A stretch of DNA of 42,108 bases from Butyrivibrio sp. (GCA_022486625.1 JAKVKH010000033.1:1-42108), one strand, 5' to 3'; shown: positions 32,484 through 40,632, counted from the stretch's first letter. Notes: generated by a model not told the origin, from the sequence alone. Numbers and translations: made by a program.

Positions 32484-33494
32484 TCAAAAAACATTTTCCA
32501 CACAGCTAAAATATTTCTTCACACGATGATACTTTACCATACCATGCTTTATTCCCCAACACTGAATACAGTCTTTCAATCTGATCGCCCGGTATGCGTC
32601 CTGTGCGATGCCATCAAGGTGCGTCTGTTTCTGTTTCTCCCGATAGTTGACTCTGGTCAGAAGTCCGATTTCACGATTCAGCCATGTCACAAACAAAATT
32701 GCCATGTCTTTCGCATCCAGCCTGACCTGATTGTCTTTCAGATTTCCCAGTATACTGTTTATCAGATTCACATAAGAATCCGGAGATGTTTTCACTCCGC
32801 TAAGGGTAATTGATCCTTCCCTTCTGACATAGCAATACGGCGTTGTTCCTGTCTCATACACAGATCTGCAGTAAAACAGGTAATTCAAATCGAAACAGAT
32901 ATCTTCAGCCAGCACTTTCCTGGTGTCTTCAAACTGAAGATGATATTTTTTAATCATATCTCTGCGATACATCTTTGTCCACGTTTCCCATGCCATACGA
33001 AATTCAATAAAAACATGTGCTATAAAATCAGTCACTTCATGCGTGTTTTCAAATTGATATTCACATGGGACAAATGTCGTTTTCTCTTCCGTTCCATCAG
33101 TCCCGATTTTCTTACATCCATAGGTCACCAGATCACATTTACGCTGCAGCATTACATTTGCCAGTTCACTGACCATTGTATTCTCACACAGATAATCATC
33201 GCTGTCACAAAACATCACAAAATCACCCTGTGCAATTTCCATCCCTGTATTACGTGCACTCGATACGCCTTCGTTTTCCTTATGCAACACACGGATTCTG
33301 TTGTCTCTGGCTGCCCATACATCACATATGGCACCTCCACGGTCCTTTGATCCGTCATCCACAAGAATAACCTCCAGATTGGCATAGGTCTGTCTGCAGA
33401 TGCTTTCCAGACACCGGTCAAGATACTCTTCCACATTGTATACCGGTACAATTATGCTTACTTTCGCTGCATCGCGCACATTTTCCTGCTCCAT
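32484..33494 (-). CDS. Family 2 glycosyltransferase
   Basis: A 336-residue GT-A-fold transferase with SIIVPVYNVEEYLDRCLESI, the nucleotide-binding VILVDDGSKDRG and the DxD-like FCDSDDYL, plus NEGVSSARNTGME. These are the standard marks of GT2 enzymes that add sugars to surface polysaccharides. No membrane segment is visible. Donor and acceptor are unknown and no other polysaccharide gene is adjacent. GAGGAG precedes the ATG. It is the first gene of the long leftward unit, with a TATAAT box 92 bases upstream. Confidence 0.9.
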   Translation of the reverse strand: MEQENVRDAAKVSIIVPVYNVEEYLDRCLESICRQTYANLEVILVDDGSKDRGGAICDVWAARDNRIRVLHKENEGVSSARNTGMEIAQGDFVMFCDSDDYLCENTMVSELANVMLQRKCDLVTYGCKKIGTDGTEEKTTFVPCEYQFENTHEVTDFIAHVFIEFRMAWETWTKMYRRDMIKKYHLQFEDTRKVLAEDICFDLNYLFYCRSVYETGTTPYCYVRREGSITLSGVKTSPDSYVNLINSILGNLKDNQVRLDAKDMAILFVTWLNREIGLLTRVNYREKQKQTHLDGIAQDAYRAIRLKDCIQCWGIKHGMVKYHRVKKYFSCVENVF

Positions 33495-33585
33495 TTTTTC
33501 TCCTCACAATGCCCATTTTCAAATACTGCTCTATTACCCGCCGCATTATCTCCCCTGATTACATTGTTCACCATAACCGCTTCTG

Positions 33586-33591
33586 ATTATA
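33586..33591 (-). promoter_or_regulatory. Possible -10 box upstream of the GT2 gene
   Basis: TATAAT on the minus strand, about 92 bases before the GT2 start and just after the carD terminator. No convincing -35 box is seen at the right spacing. It could drive the whole GT2-GH31-AlaX-azlCD-ispF unit. Confidence 0.4.
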
Positions 33592-33646
33592 CAATACTTC
33601 CCGCTATAAATCGAGCAGTTCTCATTCTGCTTTCCGGCCTCCGGAC

Positions 33647-33693
33647 AAAAGAAAAGCTGTCACAAATCCCTGTTACAGGTTTATGACAGCTCC
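33647..33693 (-). terminator. Intrinsic terminator after carD
   Basis: Minus strand: AGCTGTCA (33691-33684) pairs with TGACAGCT (33662-33655), with an inner CCTGT-a-ACAGG stem between, followed by TTTCTTTT. It lies 39 bases after the carD stop and isolates carD from the GT2 operon. Confidence 0.88.
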
Positions 33694-33729
33694 TTCTATA
33701 CAGAAACATAATTCTGTTCTATCTGAATT

Positions 33730-34248
33730 TCAGTTGGTTTCCAGTGTAAGCTGAGAAAGATTCTCTCTTACTCTTTCCTGAATTGCCTTCCAGTCCGAAT
33801 CAAGTGCATAAGCAATCTCTGAATAGAGAAGCTTTTCTGCGATTGCGAGATATTTCTCATCCATTGCTGCAAATTTCTTACCTTCCATCTCACGAACCGT
33901 CTTGATTTTATATAATGTTTTTACCAGGCTCATCATCTCGCCTGCAATATTCCTCTTGATCACTTCCACGATTGCCATTTCTGACTTCTTGCCGACAGGA
34001 ATTTCCATTTCATCGACATCCCCAATTTCTTCGATCAGGCTTTCTGCGTCATCAGCCTCAATTGCGTCTCTCATCTTGTCCTCGGCACCTTCCACAGGCA
34101 CATACAAAAGGCCATTGGTGTCAACTGCAGATATCAGCAGGTAATACAGCTTTTCCTTTCCACGTTCGATAAAGGACGGAACCTGAATATCACTGACTCT
34201 GCAAAGTCCATGACTGCCATACACTGCTACTGCACCTTTTTCCAGCAT
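33730..34248 (-). CDS. CarD/CdnL-family transcription regulator
   Basis: A 172-residue protein with an N-terminal RNA-polymerase-interacting (TRCF-like) domain, KGAVAVYGSHGLCRVSDIQV ... YYLLISAVDTNGLLYVPVEGAE, and a C-terminal helical DNA-binding part ending ALDSDWKAIQERVRENLSQL. Family members bind the RNA polymerase beta subunit and steady the open complex at promoters. The GSHG tract and VPVE are typical. AAAGGGG precedes the ATG, right after a 17-base perfect hairpin (34262-34278). It is monocistronic, with a strong terminator downstream. Confidence 0.88.
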   Translation of the reverse strand: MLEKGAVAVYGSHGLCRVSDIQVPSFIERGKEKLYYLLISAVDTNGLLYVPVEGAEDKMRDAIEADDAESLIEEIGDVDEMEIPVGKKSEMAIVEVIKRNIAGEMMSLVKTLYKIKTVREMEGKKFAAMDEKYLAIAEKLLYSEIAYALDSDWKAIQERVRENLSQLTLETN

Positions 34249-34261
34249 TTCTACCCCTTTC

Positions 34262-34278
34262 TGACGACCCTGTCGTCA
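34262..34278 (-). promoter_or_regulatory. Perfect hairpin/palindrome before the carD ribosome-binding site
   Basis: TGACGAC-AGG-GTCGTCA on the minus strand: seven perfect pairs and a three-base loop, ending five to eight bases before the AAAGGGG site of carD. It may act as an operator or as an mRNA element controlling carD. Confidence 0.5.
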
Positions 34279-34356
34279 AAACTGAAATCCATCACAGATC
34301 ATCTGACGTGACTGCGGATCTCATACCGCGATGTTGCCCACCGCACGGCATGGAAT

Positions 34357-34512
34357 AAAAAAAGCATTCCACTGCGAATTTCCGGGTTCGCCCATAGTAT
34401 TTCCCCTCATACCTCATTTATCTGCATCCTTGCAGCACTGCCTCCATGCCCGGTCATTCAAAGACAGTATAAAACATGGCCTGCAGAGTTTCCCACAAGC
34501 CATGCATTTACT
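34357..34512 (-). ncRNA. Candidate structured RNA or carD leader
   Basis: This stretch lies in the 318-bp gap between carD and the GNAT gene, which holds no supported ORF. Read on the minus strand it begins after a TATTAT -10-like box (34519-34524) and ends in TTTTTTT (34363-34357). Inside are CATGGC...GCCATG, CTGCA-agga-TGCAG, GTAT...ATAC, GCGAA...TTCGC and CCGGG...CCCGG, the last two mutually exclusive. Many short helices, a T-run end and lack of coding suggest a stable RNA of about 155 bases, or a carD leader. It does not match 6S, SRP or T-box hallmarks. A raiA-type RNA, known in Clostridia, is a candidate that I cannot confirm. Confidence 0.35.
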
Positions 34513-34566
34513 ACATATATAATAACAAAATCGTAAAAAAAATGTAATATTAATAATACCCAAAGA

Positions 34567-35136
34567 TTAGAACGAGTTTCCGTTCTTTTTTCGCCAAAGT
34601 TCATACGGCATAGTAGTAAAATGCTCAATTCTGCTTTCCTGCAGCATTGGATTAAAGGATTGCATATTCGTATGGTCATATACAAATCCGCATTTTTCCA
34701 TTACTCTGCGTGACCTGTCATTGCCATCATAATACGCACACCAGATCCTGTGAAGTCCCAGCTCTTCAAAGCCGTACCTGAGCACTTCCTGAACCGCCTC
34801 CGGAATAATTCCTTTCCCCCAGTATGGTCTTCCCAGCCAGTATCCGAGCTCACCCTCCGCTTCCAACCTGCCCCTCGCCTTGCTTTCTCCCGACACAATT
34901 GCAATACTTCCGATCGGCTCATTATTATTCTGCATGGGAACAATTGCAAAAGAACCTTTTCTGTCAAGCACCGTCCTGATAACTGCTCTGCTGTAACTGA
35001 TATCTGTATGCGGAATCCACCCCGCATTCGGCCCCACTTCCGGATTGCTGGCATATTCAAACAGTGCCTCTGCATCCGTTTCACGCCAGGGCCGCAGAAT
35101 CAGACGCTGCGTCATCAGTATTGTTTCTTCCTGCAC
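34567..35136 (-). CDS. RimJ/RimL-type GNAT acetyltransferase
   Basis: A GNAT enzyme of about 190 residues with the subfamily start TILMTQRLILRPWRETDAEALFEYA, the acetyl-CoA part GELGYWLGRPYWGKGIIPEAV, and AYYDGNDRSRRVMEKCGFVY. Members acetylate ribosomal-protein N-termini, other proteins or small amines; the target here is unknown. Start is uncertain: a GTG at 35136 has AGAGGA nine bases upstream, an ATG at 35115 has AGGAAG at longer spacing, and an ATG at 35154 has no site. A TATAAT box at 35177-35182 (minus strand) supports a start no further upstream than 35154. Confidence 0.88.
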   Translation of the reverse strand: MQEETILMTQRLILRPWRETDAEALFEYASNPEVGPNAGWIPHTDISYSRAVIRTVLDRKGSFAIVPMQNNNEPIGSIAIVSGESKARGRLEAEGELGYWLGRPYWGKGIIPEAVQEVLRYGFEELGLHRIWCAYYDGNDRSRRVMEKCGFVYDHTNMQSFNPMLQESRIEHFTTMPYELWRKKNGNSF

Positions 35137-35176
35137 GGTTTTCTTTCCTCTCATCGTATGACTTATGACACCTACA

Positions 35177-35182
35177 TTATAT
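35177..35182 (-). promoter_or_regulatory. -10 box of the GNAT gene
   Basis: TATAAT on the minus strand, about 40 bases before the preferred GTG start; the -35 region is poor. It is divergent from the extended -10 of the glycosidase gene at 35217-35225. Confidence 0.45.
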
Positions 35183-35216
35183 GATAGCTGCATTTCAACA
35201 TATCTGCAAGAATTTA

Positions 35217-35225
35217 TGCTACAAT
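35217..35225 (+). promoter_or_regulatory. Extended -10 promoter of the phosphodiester-glycosidase gene
   Basis: TGCTACAAT, an extended -10 without a clear -35, 43 bases before the ATG. The surrounding TATGCTACAATACATTCAA differs by one base from the promoter region of the DUF5721 gene (17104-17122). Confidence 0.55.
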
Positions 35226-35268
35226 ACATTCAACTATGTTAAATACCTGAACAGGATCGGATCTGCAT

Positions 35269-36318
35269 ATGTACAGAAAAAGACATTACAGGCGCCGCCG
35301 GAGGATGCCTTCAACTGAATACAGAAAGCTGCGCGTTTTGGGTCACATTCTATCAGCCCTTGGCGCCGTTTTTCTTCTCTTTTGCATCACTTTCTATGAT
35401 GCAGGCGCCATCATCTGTCTTGGTCCCTCTGCTGCTGCCCGTGACCTCTTTGTGAACACCGTCACCCAGACAAGTGCCGCCGGATTTCTCGCCAGAATCT
35501 GGCTCTCGGAAGATCAGATTAATGAAATTCTGTCCAGAAACGAAACTGTTCCTTCTTCCGGTGTCACCGACACCTCTGCCGTACGTATTGCTGCAGATTC
35601 TGCTTCCTCCACTGATTCCGGTGCTTCGGCTTCTTCCGGAATCAGCGTGGAAGACATATCCGGCAGCACCTACTGTGGTAAAATGATGCTGATCTCTGAC
35701 CCCTCCCGTGTTTCCATCTATACCATTGATACCTTTGATACCGGCGGCAGCGGAAAACAGCTTCTGGATATGATTCAGGAAACCGGATCTGTTGCAGGTA
35801 TGAATGCCGGCGGTTTCTATGATCCGGACGGTAAGGGGCATGGCGGCATGCCGCTTGGTGCCGTCATCAGAAACGGCGCCCTGGTCAGTGACTATGCATC
35901 GGATTACAAAACCATAATCGGATTTGATCAGAAGCACAGACTGATCGTCGGAAATATGTCTGCTTCTGATGCCATCAGCATGGGCATGCAGGATGGTATC
36001 ACCTTCGGCCCTGCACTGGTCATCAACGGACATCGGGTACCCTATAACGATAATGCGGGCGGGCTTAATCCCAGATCCGCCATCGGCCAGCGAAGCGATG
36101 GTACCATTCTGCTCCTTGTCATTGACGGACGTCAGCCTCATTCTCTTGGTGCGTCCTTTAAGGATCTATGTGATGTCATGCTGGATTATGGCGCTGTCAA
36201 TGCCGGGAACCTCGATGGTGGCTCATCTTCCCTTCTATACTACCAGGGGCAGCAGCTCAATACCTCCGCTTCCATAATCGGGCTGCGCCCGCTCCCGACT
36301 GCAATTCTTGTCAGATAG
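35269..36318 (+). CDS. Membrane-anchored phosphodiester glycosidase (NAGPA-like) domain protein
   Basis: A 349-residue protein with a very basic N-terminus (Arg/Lys run, 1-21), one membrane segment (about 25-52) and a Ser/Ala/Thr-rich linker (about 90-125). A C-terminal phosphodiester-glycosidase domain follows (about 130-349): GMNAGGFYDPDGKG, GAVIRNGALVSDY, TFGPALVINGH, NPRSAIGQRSDGTILLLVIDGRQ and NAGNLDGGSSSLLYY. The family includes the eukaryotic uncovering enzyme and bacterial proteins tied to exopolysaccharide or teichoic-acid-like polymers. The domain faces outside. It is followed 36 bases later by an anchored protein of unknown function, probably its partner. Confidence 0.88.
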   Translation: MYRKRHYRRRRRMPSTEYRKLRVLGHILSALGAVFLLFCITFYDAGAIICLGPSAAARDLFVNTVTQTSAAGFLARIWLSEDQINEILSRNETVPSSGVTDTSAVRIAADSASSTDSGASASSGISVEDISGSTYCGKMMLISDPSRVSIYTIDTFDTGGSGKQLLDMIQETGSVAGMNAGGFYDPDGKGHGGMPLGAVIRNGALVSDYASDYKTIIGFDQKHRLIVGNMSASDAISMGMQDGITFGPALVINGHRVPYNDNAGGLNPRSAIGQRSDGTILLLVIDGRQPHSLGASFKDLCDVMLDYGAVNAGNLDGGSSSLLYYQGQQLNTSASIIGLRPLPTAILVR

Positions 36319-36354
36319 GTTCTGCGGAATCAATAAGGAAAAGAGATTCAGATC

Positions 36355-37434
36355 ATGCCTCAGAAAAGAAAACATCTACATAAAAAAAGACATCTGATCC
36401 GCTCCCGTTTTTACAGACGTCTCATAACCGTCTTTCTTTTTCTGCTCGCAGTCAACTGTGCAGGACTCCTGCTGCTCTGGCTGTACCTTGCAGACTATCA
36501 GAAATGTCTTCCCGATGCCCAGACCGATGCCGTTGTCACCGCCTTTCAGAAAAAAGATGCGGCAACCCTCTGCTCCCTCTGCAGCACACTTCCTTCATCA
36601 CTTCAGAATGCGGGACACCTGAAAAGTTATCTGGAAGGAACCTATCAGCCGGCAGATGTGATCTGCTATGAAGACAGCACCGCTGTTTCTGATGACCGGC
36701 GTTATCTCATCTGTGACGGCACAAAGCAGCTCGCTGTTCTGACACTGCAGCCGGATTCCCAGTCCTCCTTTTGGGGACATACTGCCTATCATATTGCCGG
36801 ACTGAAGCTGAATCCGCTGCATGTCTATACCATTACAGCCCCTTCCGATATTACTGTATACATCAACGGAAATCCTCTTGATTCCCGCTACCTGTCCGCC
36901 TCTGCCGCACAGACAGATGTGTTTACAGCCGCCGGCCTTACCGATTCCTCCGTTTCAACCTATGTCATAAACGATCTGAATTACATTGACAAACTTACCG
37001 CAGATGGCTGCACGGTTTCAAAGGCTTCGGGTGCTGCAGATACCTGGCATGTTTCCAGAACCCTTTCTTCTGCCATACAGAAACAACTGAGCGCTTTTAC
37101 TGAGAAATTTGCCGAAAGCTACACCGTTTTTGCCACCAGGAAAAACGAACCCTCTGCTGCCGTCCTGTCCATGATTCTGCCGGACTGCGCACTCTATCGT
37201 TCCGTCTCTGCCTACAAAAATGACTGGGGTCAGACTTATGATACTGACCGGTATGACCAGCTGACCGTCACAAATATGCAAAAATATGGCGACCACGCAT
37301 ATTCCTGCGAGATCGCCTTTACCTATGTCATCGCCAATTCCTCCGGAACGGAAAAATCCTATGACTTTCATTATATTCTCTATATTACTGACGTAAACGG
37401 TCAGTATCAGGTGCTTCAGATGAAATCTGACTGA
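36355..37434 (+). CDS. Membrane-anchored extracytoplasmic protein of unknown function (TcaA-like layout)
   Basis: A 359-residue protein I do not recognise as a named family. It has a basic N-terminus (1-24, many Lys/Arg/His) and one membrane helix (about 25-47), then an extracytoplasmic part. AVVTAFQKKDAATLCSLC (about 60-77) resembles the start of an NTF2-like domain. ITAPSDITVYINGNPLDSRYL (about 160-182) resembles the small beta domain with a 'Y-x-NG' turn found in TcaA-type proteins. The C-terminal part (about 240-359) ends FHYILYITDVNGQYQVLQMKSD, again NTF2-like. This layout is inferred. AAGGAAAAG precedes the ATG. It appears co-transcribed with the glycosidase gene; its end overlaps the LpdD-like remnant on the other strand. 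Confidence 0.75.
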   Translation: MPQKRKHLHKKRHLIRSRFYRRLITVFLFLLAVNCAGLLLLWLYLADYQKCLPDAQTDAVVTAFQKKDAATLCSLCSTLPSSLQNAGHLKSYLEGTYQPADVICYEDSTAVSDDRRYLICDGTKQLAVLTLQPDSQSSFWGHTAYHIAGLKLNPLHVYTITAPSDITVYINGNPLDSRYLSASAAQTDVFTAAGLTDSSVSTYVINDLNYIDKLTADGCTVSKASGAADTWHVSRTLSSAIQKQLSAFTEKFAESYTVFATRKNEPSAAVLSMILPDCALYRSVSAYKNDWGQTYDTDRYDQLTVTNMQKYGDHAYSCEIAFTYVIANSSGTEKSYDFHYILYITDVNGQYQVLQMKSD

Positions 37435-37609
37435 CAAGCGCACGGCCTGTTTTCTCTGCCGCATCAAGCGTATCTCTGATCTGCTGCGGCGAAATATGAT
37501 CGATATGAACGCCTCCCGTACAGACTACCGTTCTGCCCAGTCCTGCCGCCACGTACTCAGCTACTTTCCGGCAGACCTGCTCATCCTTGAATGCTTTCCT
37601 TGTTCCCAT
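37385..37609 (-). pseudogene. LpdD-like (prenylated-flavin chaperone-like) C-terminal remnant
   Basis: The 74-residue frame contains GTRKAFKDEQVCRKVAEYVAAGLGRTVVCTGGVHIDHISPQQI, reminiscent of the C-terminal half of LpdD-like proteins linked to UbiD-type decarboxylases. Family members are about 120 residues. Here the frame is closed by a stop six codons upstream, the first ATG has no ribosome-binding site, and only about 110 bases separate it from the ecfT stop. The N-terminal half is therefore missing or frameshifted. It overlaps the 3' end of the anchored-protein gene by 50 bases. It could instead be an intact short gene of unknown role. Confidence 0.45.
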
Positions 37610-37721
37610 TATCAGCAGGAACAGTCATTTCGGGGAATATATGTACCTGAACAGTTCCAGAAAAAATGATGCTGCAACTCTCTTCCATGACAAACTGATC
37701 AGTTCACTGTTTCTAGAATAA

Positions 37722-38561
37722 TCAGGCAAATGGATTGTAAAACCGGCTGCCGTTTCTGAATGTGATCACCAGCGCCGCCGTACAAAAGATCACCGTAAAT
37801 ACCAGTACCAGATAATCATTTCTTTTCAGCGGCCTTCCCATATACCATGTTCTCTTTTTCAGCTTGCCGAAGCCTCTGAGTTCCATGGCATTGCTGACAA
37901 CATCAATGCGGTCCATGCTGGAAAAGATCAGCGGAAAGATGATTGCCGAGGTATTCCTGATCCGGTCCATCAGAGATGCTTTGGAAGACATTTCTATTCC
38001 GCGGGCTTCCTGCGCATTCCTGATCTTGACATAATTATCCTGTACATCAGGGATATAGCGAAGTGCAATGGACACAGAATAGCCGGCATAATAACTGACA
38101 CCGATTTTATTCAGAGATGCCGCAAATTCACTCGGGTTGGTCGCCACAATAAACATGAATACCGCCGGCACAACCGTCATATACTTCATGACAATATTCA
38201 TCTCATAAAACAGCTGCTCCACCGTCAGATCATGCCCCAGCGCAAGCGGCAGCAGTACTGTTTTCGTTCCGTAAATTGATGTCCCCTGATAGGGAGAGAA
38301 AATAAAGATTGCAATAATATTGATACACAGAAATACCAGAATCAGTTTGAATACCTTGCCGACCTGACACCACTCCGTTTTGGAACCTTTCAGAATCAGT
38401 ACGCTGAGTATCAGCATTACTGCCAGTACTCTGGTATCATATGAAATCATACTGGTAATGGACCACACCAGGAAAAAGACAAGTTTGGTTACTCCGCTCA
38501 GCCTGTCAATCCAGGTATCCTTCTGCTCGTATGAAAGTAATTTTCCGCTTTGCTGTGCCAT
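37722..38561 (-). CDS. ecfT: ECF transporter T component
   Basis: A 279-residue membrane protein, the transmembrane coupling subunit of an energy-coupling-factor vitamin transporter. After a short cytosolic start (SYEQKDTWIDRLSGVTKLV) come about five membrane segments. The two coupling motifs that contact the ATPases are NAQEARGIE and AMELRGFG. The start at 38561 has GGAGG six bases upstream; an earlier ATG at 38579 does not. It follows the double ATPase gene by 21 bases in an S-A-T order. Confidence 0.92.
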   Translation of the reverse strand: MAQQSGKLLSYEQKDTWIDRLSGVTKLVFFLVWSITSMISYDTRVLAVMLILSVLILKGSKTEWCQVGKVFKLILVFLCINIIAIFIFSPYQGTSIYGTKTVLLPLALGHDLTVEQLFYEMNIVMKYMTVVPAVFMFIVATNPSEFAASLNKIGVSYYAGYSVSIALRYIPDVQDNYVKIRNAQEARGIEMSSKASLMDRIRNTSAIIFPLIFSSMDRIDVVSNAMELRGFGKLKKRTWYMGRPLKRNDYLVLVFTVIFCTAALVITFRNGSRFYNPFA

Positions 38562-38582
38562 GGTTCCTCCGCACTGCACCCG

Positions 38583-40295
38583 TTATTCCATTGTAACCGG
38601 ATGCATTTTTTCATAATAAATAAAACGTTCTGCAAATGCAGATGCATCCTCAATCCCGCACTTATGTGCAAGATCATACAGTGATGTTTTCTTCAGAAAC
38701 GCTTTATCCGAAATCACTTCATCGGTCAGTACATTGGCCGGTGAATCATCTGCCAGAAGATGTCCGTCTGCGATGACAATTGCCCGGTCTGTGTATTCCA
38801 GCATCAGATGCATGTCATGTGTGATCATGATGATTGTGATTCCTGATTCTTCATTTATTTTCCGGATAAATTCCATAATCTCCGTATAATGTCTGTAATC
38901 CTGTCCTGCCGTAGGTTCGTCCAGAATCATGATTTCAGGCTGCATTACCAGAATGGATGCGATGGTCACCCTCTTCTTCTGTCCGAAGGAAAGTGCCGAT
39001 ACCGGCCAGTTGCGCATCTGATACAGGCCGCAGGTTCTGAGTGCTTCGAGAACCCGTCTCTTTACTTCTGCCTCCGGAACTCCCCGTACCGTAAGGCCAA
39101 GTGCCACTTCATCGTAAATCATCGGCTTGGAAATCATCTGTCCCGGACTCTGCATGACAAGTCCGATTCTCTCGCCCCGTTCCTTTACTGACCAGTCTGC
39201 AATATCCTGACCGGCAAGACGAATCATTCCCTGATCCGGCCTCATAAAGCCGCAGATCAGACTGGAAAGTGTTGATTTACCGGCTCCGTTTTTACCGACA
39301 ATACTGATCATTTCACCCTTATGGATCGTAAAATTGATATCCTCCAGAACCGGTATCCCCGGAATATAGGAATAGGACAGCCCTTTCACTTCCAGTTCCG
39401 GCGCTGCATCCGGTTTTCTGACCGGAAGTTTTACCTGATCAAACCAGTCTTTTACCTTTTCTCTGTATGCCGTCAGATCCATGGATTCAATGTGCTGCGG
39501 ATGTGTCTCCGGCTGCAGGCTGCAGCCCGCATGACGAAGTGCCGAGATATAAAGCGGTTCTCTGATGCCGTTCCTGACGAGCAGGTCAGTGCAGAGAAGT
39601 TCATTCGGCTTCATATCTGCTGCAATCTGTCCGTCTGCAATCAGAATAATTCTGTCCACATCACGATAAAGCGCATCCTCAAGTCTGTGTTCGATAATCA
39701 GGATGGTGGCTTCTCTTTTCCTGTGAATCTGATCAATCAGATCAATCGCACTTTTACCGGTAGCCGGATCCAGATTGGCAAGCGGCTCGTCAAACAGCAG
39801 AATCGGTACTTCATCCACCATGACTCCTGCCATGGAGACACGCTGCTTCTGCCCGCCGGAAAGTTCCCTTGGTGACCTGTGCTTCAGGTCCTGTACGGAA
39901 ACCATTTCCGCCGCAGCATCGACGCGTCGTACCATTTCGTCCTGCGCCACCCTGTCATTTTCCATGGCAAATGCAATATCTTCTGCCACTGTCAGTCCGA
40001 TAAACTGTCCGTCAGTATCCTGAAGAACCGTACCTACCATTTTGCCCAGTCCGAAGATCCCGAGTTCTGCAGGGCTTAGACCGTTTACGCTGTAATTTCC
40101 CTGAATTTTCCCCGGAAATGCAAAAGGCACCAGCCCATTTATGGCATGTGCCAGTGTCGATTTTCCGGAACCGGAAGGTCCTATGATCAGGACCTTCTCT
40201 CCGGGATATATTTTCAGACTGATATGCTTTAATGTATCTTCTGTCTGTGCTCTGTACTTAAATGAAAAATCCTTAAACTCAATTATCGGTTCCAT
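38583..40295 (-). CDS. ECF-type ABC ATPase with two nucleotide-binding domains
   Basis: A 570-residue fused dimer of ECF A-type ATPases. Domain 1 (about 1-260): Walker A GPSGSGKST (39-47), signature LSGGQKQRVSMAG, Walker B ILLFDEPLANLD. Domain 2 (about 300-540): Walker A GKNGAGKST, signature LSFGQKKRVTIAS, Walker B IMILDEPTAGQD and switch His in IITHD. Both sites look catalytically intact. It energises the T component and an S component; the adjacent S gene is disrupted by an IS, so the module may now serve other S components or be inactive. Such YkoD-like fusions are common in Firmicutes. Confidence 0.93.
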   Translation of the reverse strand: MEPIIEFKDFSFKYRAQTEDTLKHISLKIYPGEKVLIIGPSGSGKSTLAHAINGLVPFAFPGKIQGNYSVNGLSPAELGIFGLGKMVGTVLQDTDGQFIGLTVAEDIAFAMENDRVAQDEMVRRVDAAAEMVSVQDLKHRSPRELSGGQKQRVSMAGVMVDEVPILLFDEPLANLDPATGKSAIDLIDQIHRKREATILIIEHRLEDALYRDVDRIILIADGQIAADMKPNELLCTDLLVRNGIREPLYISALRHAGCSLQPETHPQHIESMDLTAYREKVKDWFDQVKLPVRKPDAAPELEVKGLSYSYIPGIPVLEDINFTIHKGEMISIVGKNGAGKSTLSSLICGFMRPDQGMIRLAGQDIADWSVKERGERIGLVMQSPGQMISKPMIYDEVALGLTVRGVPEAEVKRRVLEALRTCGLYQMRNWPVSALSFGQKKRVTIASILVMQPEIMILDEPTAGQDYRHYTEIMEFIRKINEESGITIIMITHDMHLMLEYTDRAIVIADGHLLADDSPANVLTDEVISDKAFLKKTSLYDLAHKCGIEDASAFAERFIYYEKMHPVTME

Positions 40296-40341
40296 CTGTT
40301 ACTTTCTGATTCCCATCTGATTACGTTTTCCGCTCTGCCCA

Positions 40342-40632
40342 TCAGTCTTCCTTGGAAAGGCTTGATGACTTTGCGCCAATTTTGGAATAGCCGACTGCAA
40401 GAAGTGTCCCAAGAATTCCAATAACAATAACATTACCGACAAATGCAAAAATGCCCTGTGTGAACACTTTATTTGCAGGTTCTGCATAAATCACAATATC
40501 CAGAACCGGTGCCAGTATAATCCATGCAACCGCATTCGCAACTACCTGTACAATATTGAACAGTACGATTTCCTTCTTGCCGAAACCGCCGTCTCTGATC
40601 ATATATTTCTTTACAAAAAGGCCCATGACAAC
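40342..40632 (-). pseudogene. ECF transporter S component (UPF0397 type), 5' end removed by IS insertion
   Basis: The remaining C-terminal half (about 97 codons) contains FGKKEIVLFNIVQVVANAVAWIILAPVLDIVIYAEPANKVFTQG, the highly typical tail of UPF0397 proteins, annotated in databases as ECF-type riboflavin transporter substrate-binding subunits. The open frame runs back (S-V-V-M-G-L-F) to base 40632, where the IS terminal repeat begins. About 85-90 N-terminal residues expected for the family must lie beyond the right edge of the window. Not likely to make a functional protein from the ATG at 40626, because the first membrane helices are absent. Confidence 0.85.

Noticed and set aside
34249..34566. 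tRNA, 6S RNA or SRP RNA in the carD upstream gap
   Set aside because: GGGTTCGCCC looks T-arm-like but no cloverleaf can be drawn, and the conserved SRP GGAAG/GCAGCC tract and the 6S open bubble are not visible.
35353..36141. Minus-strand ORF (262 codons) opposite the phosphodiester-glycosidase gene
   Set aside because: Gly/Asp-rich mirror of a conserved domain; no start site or recognisable fold.
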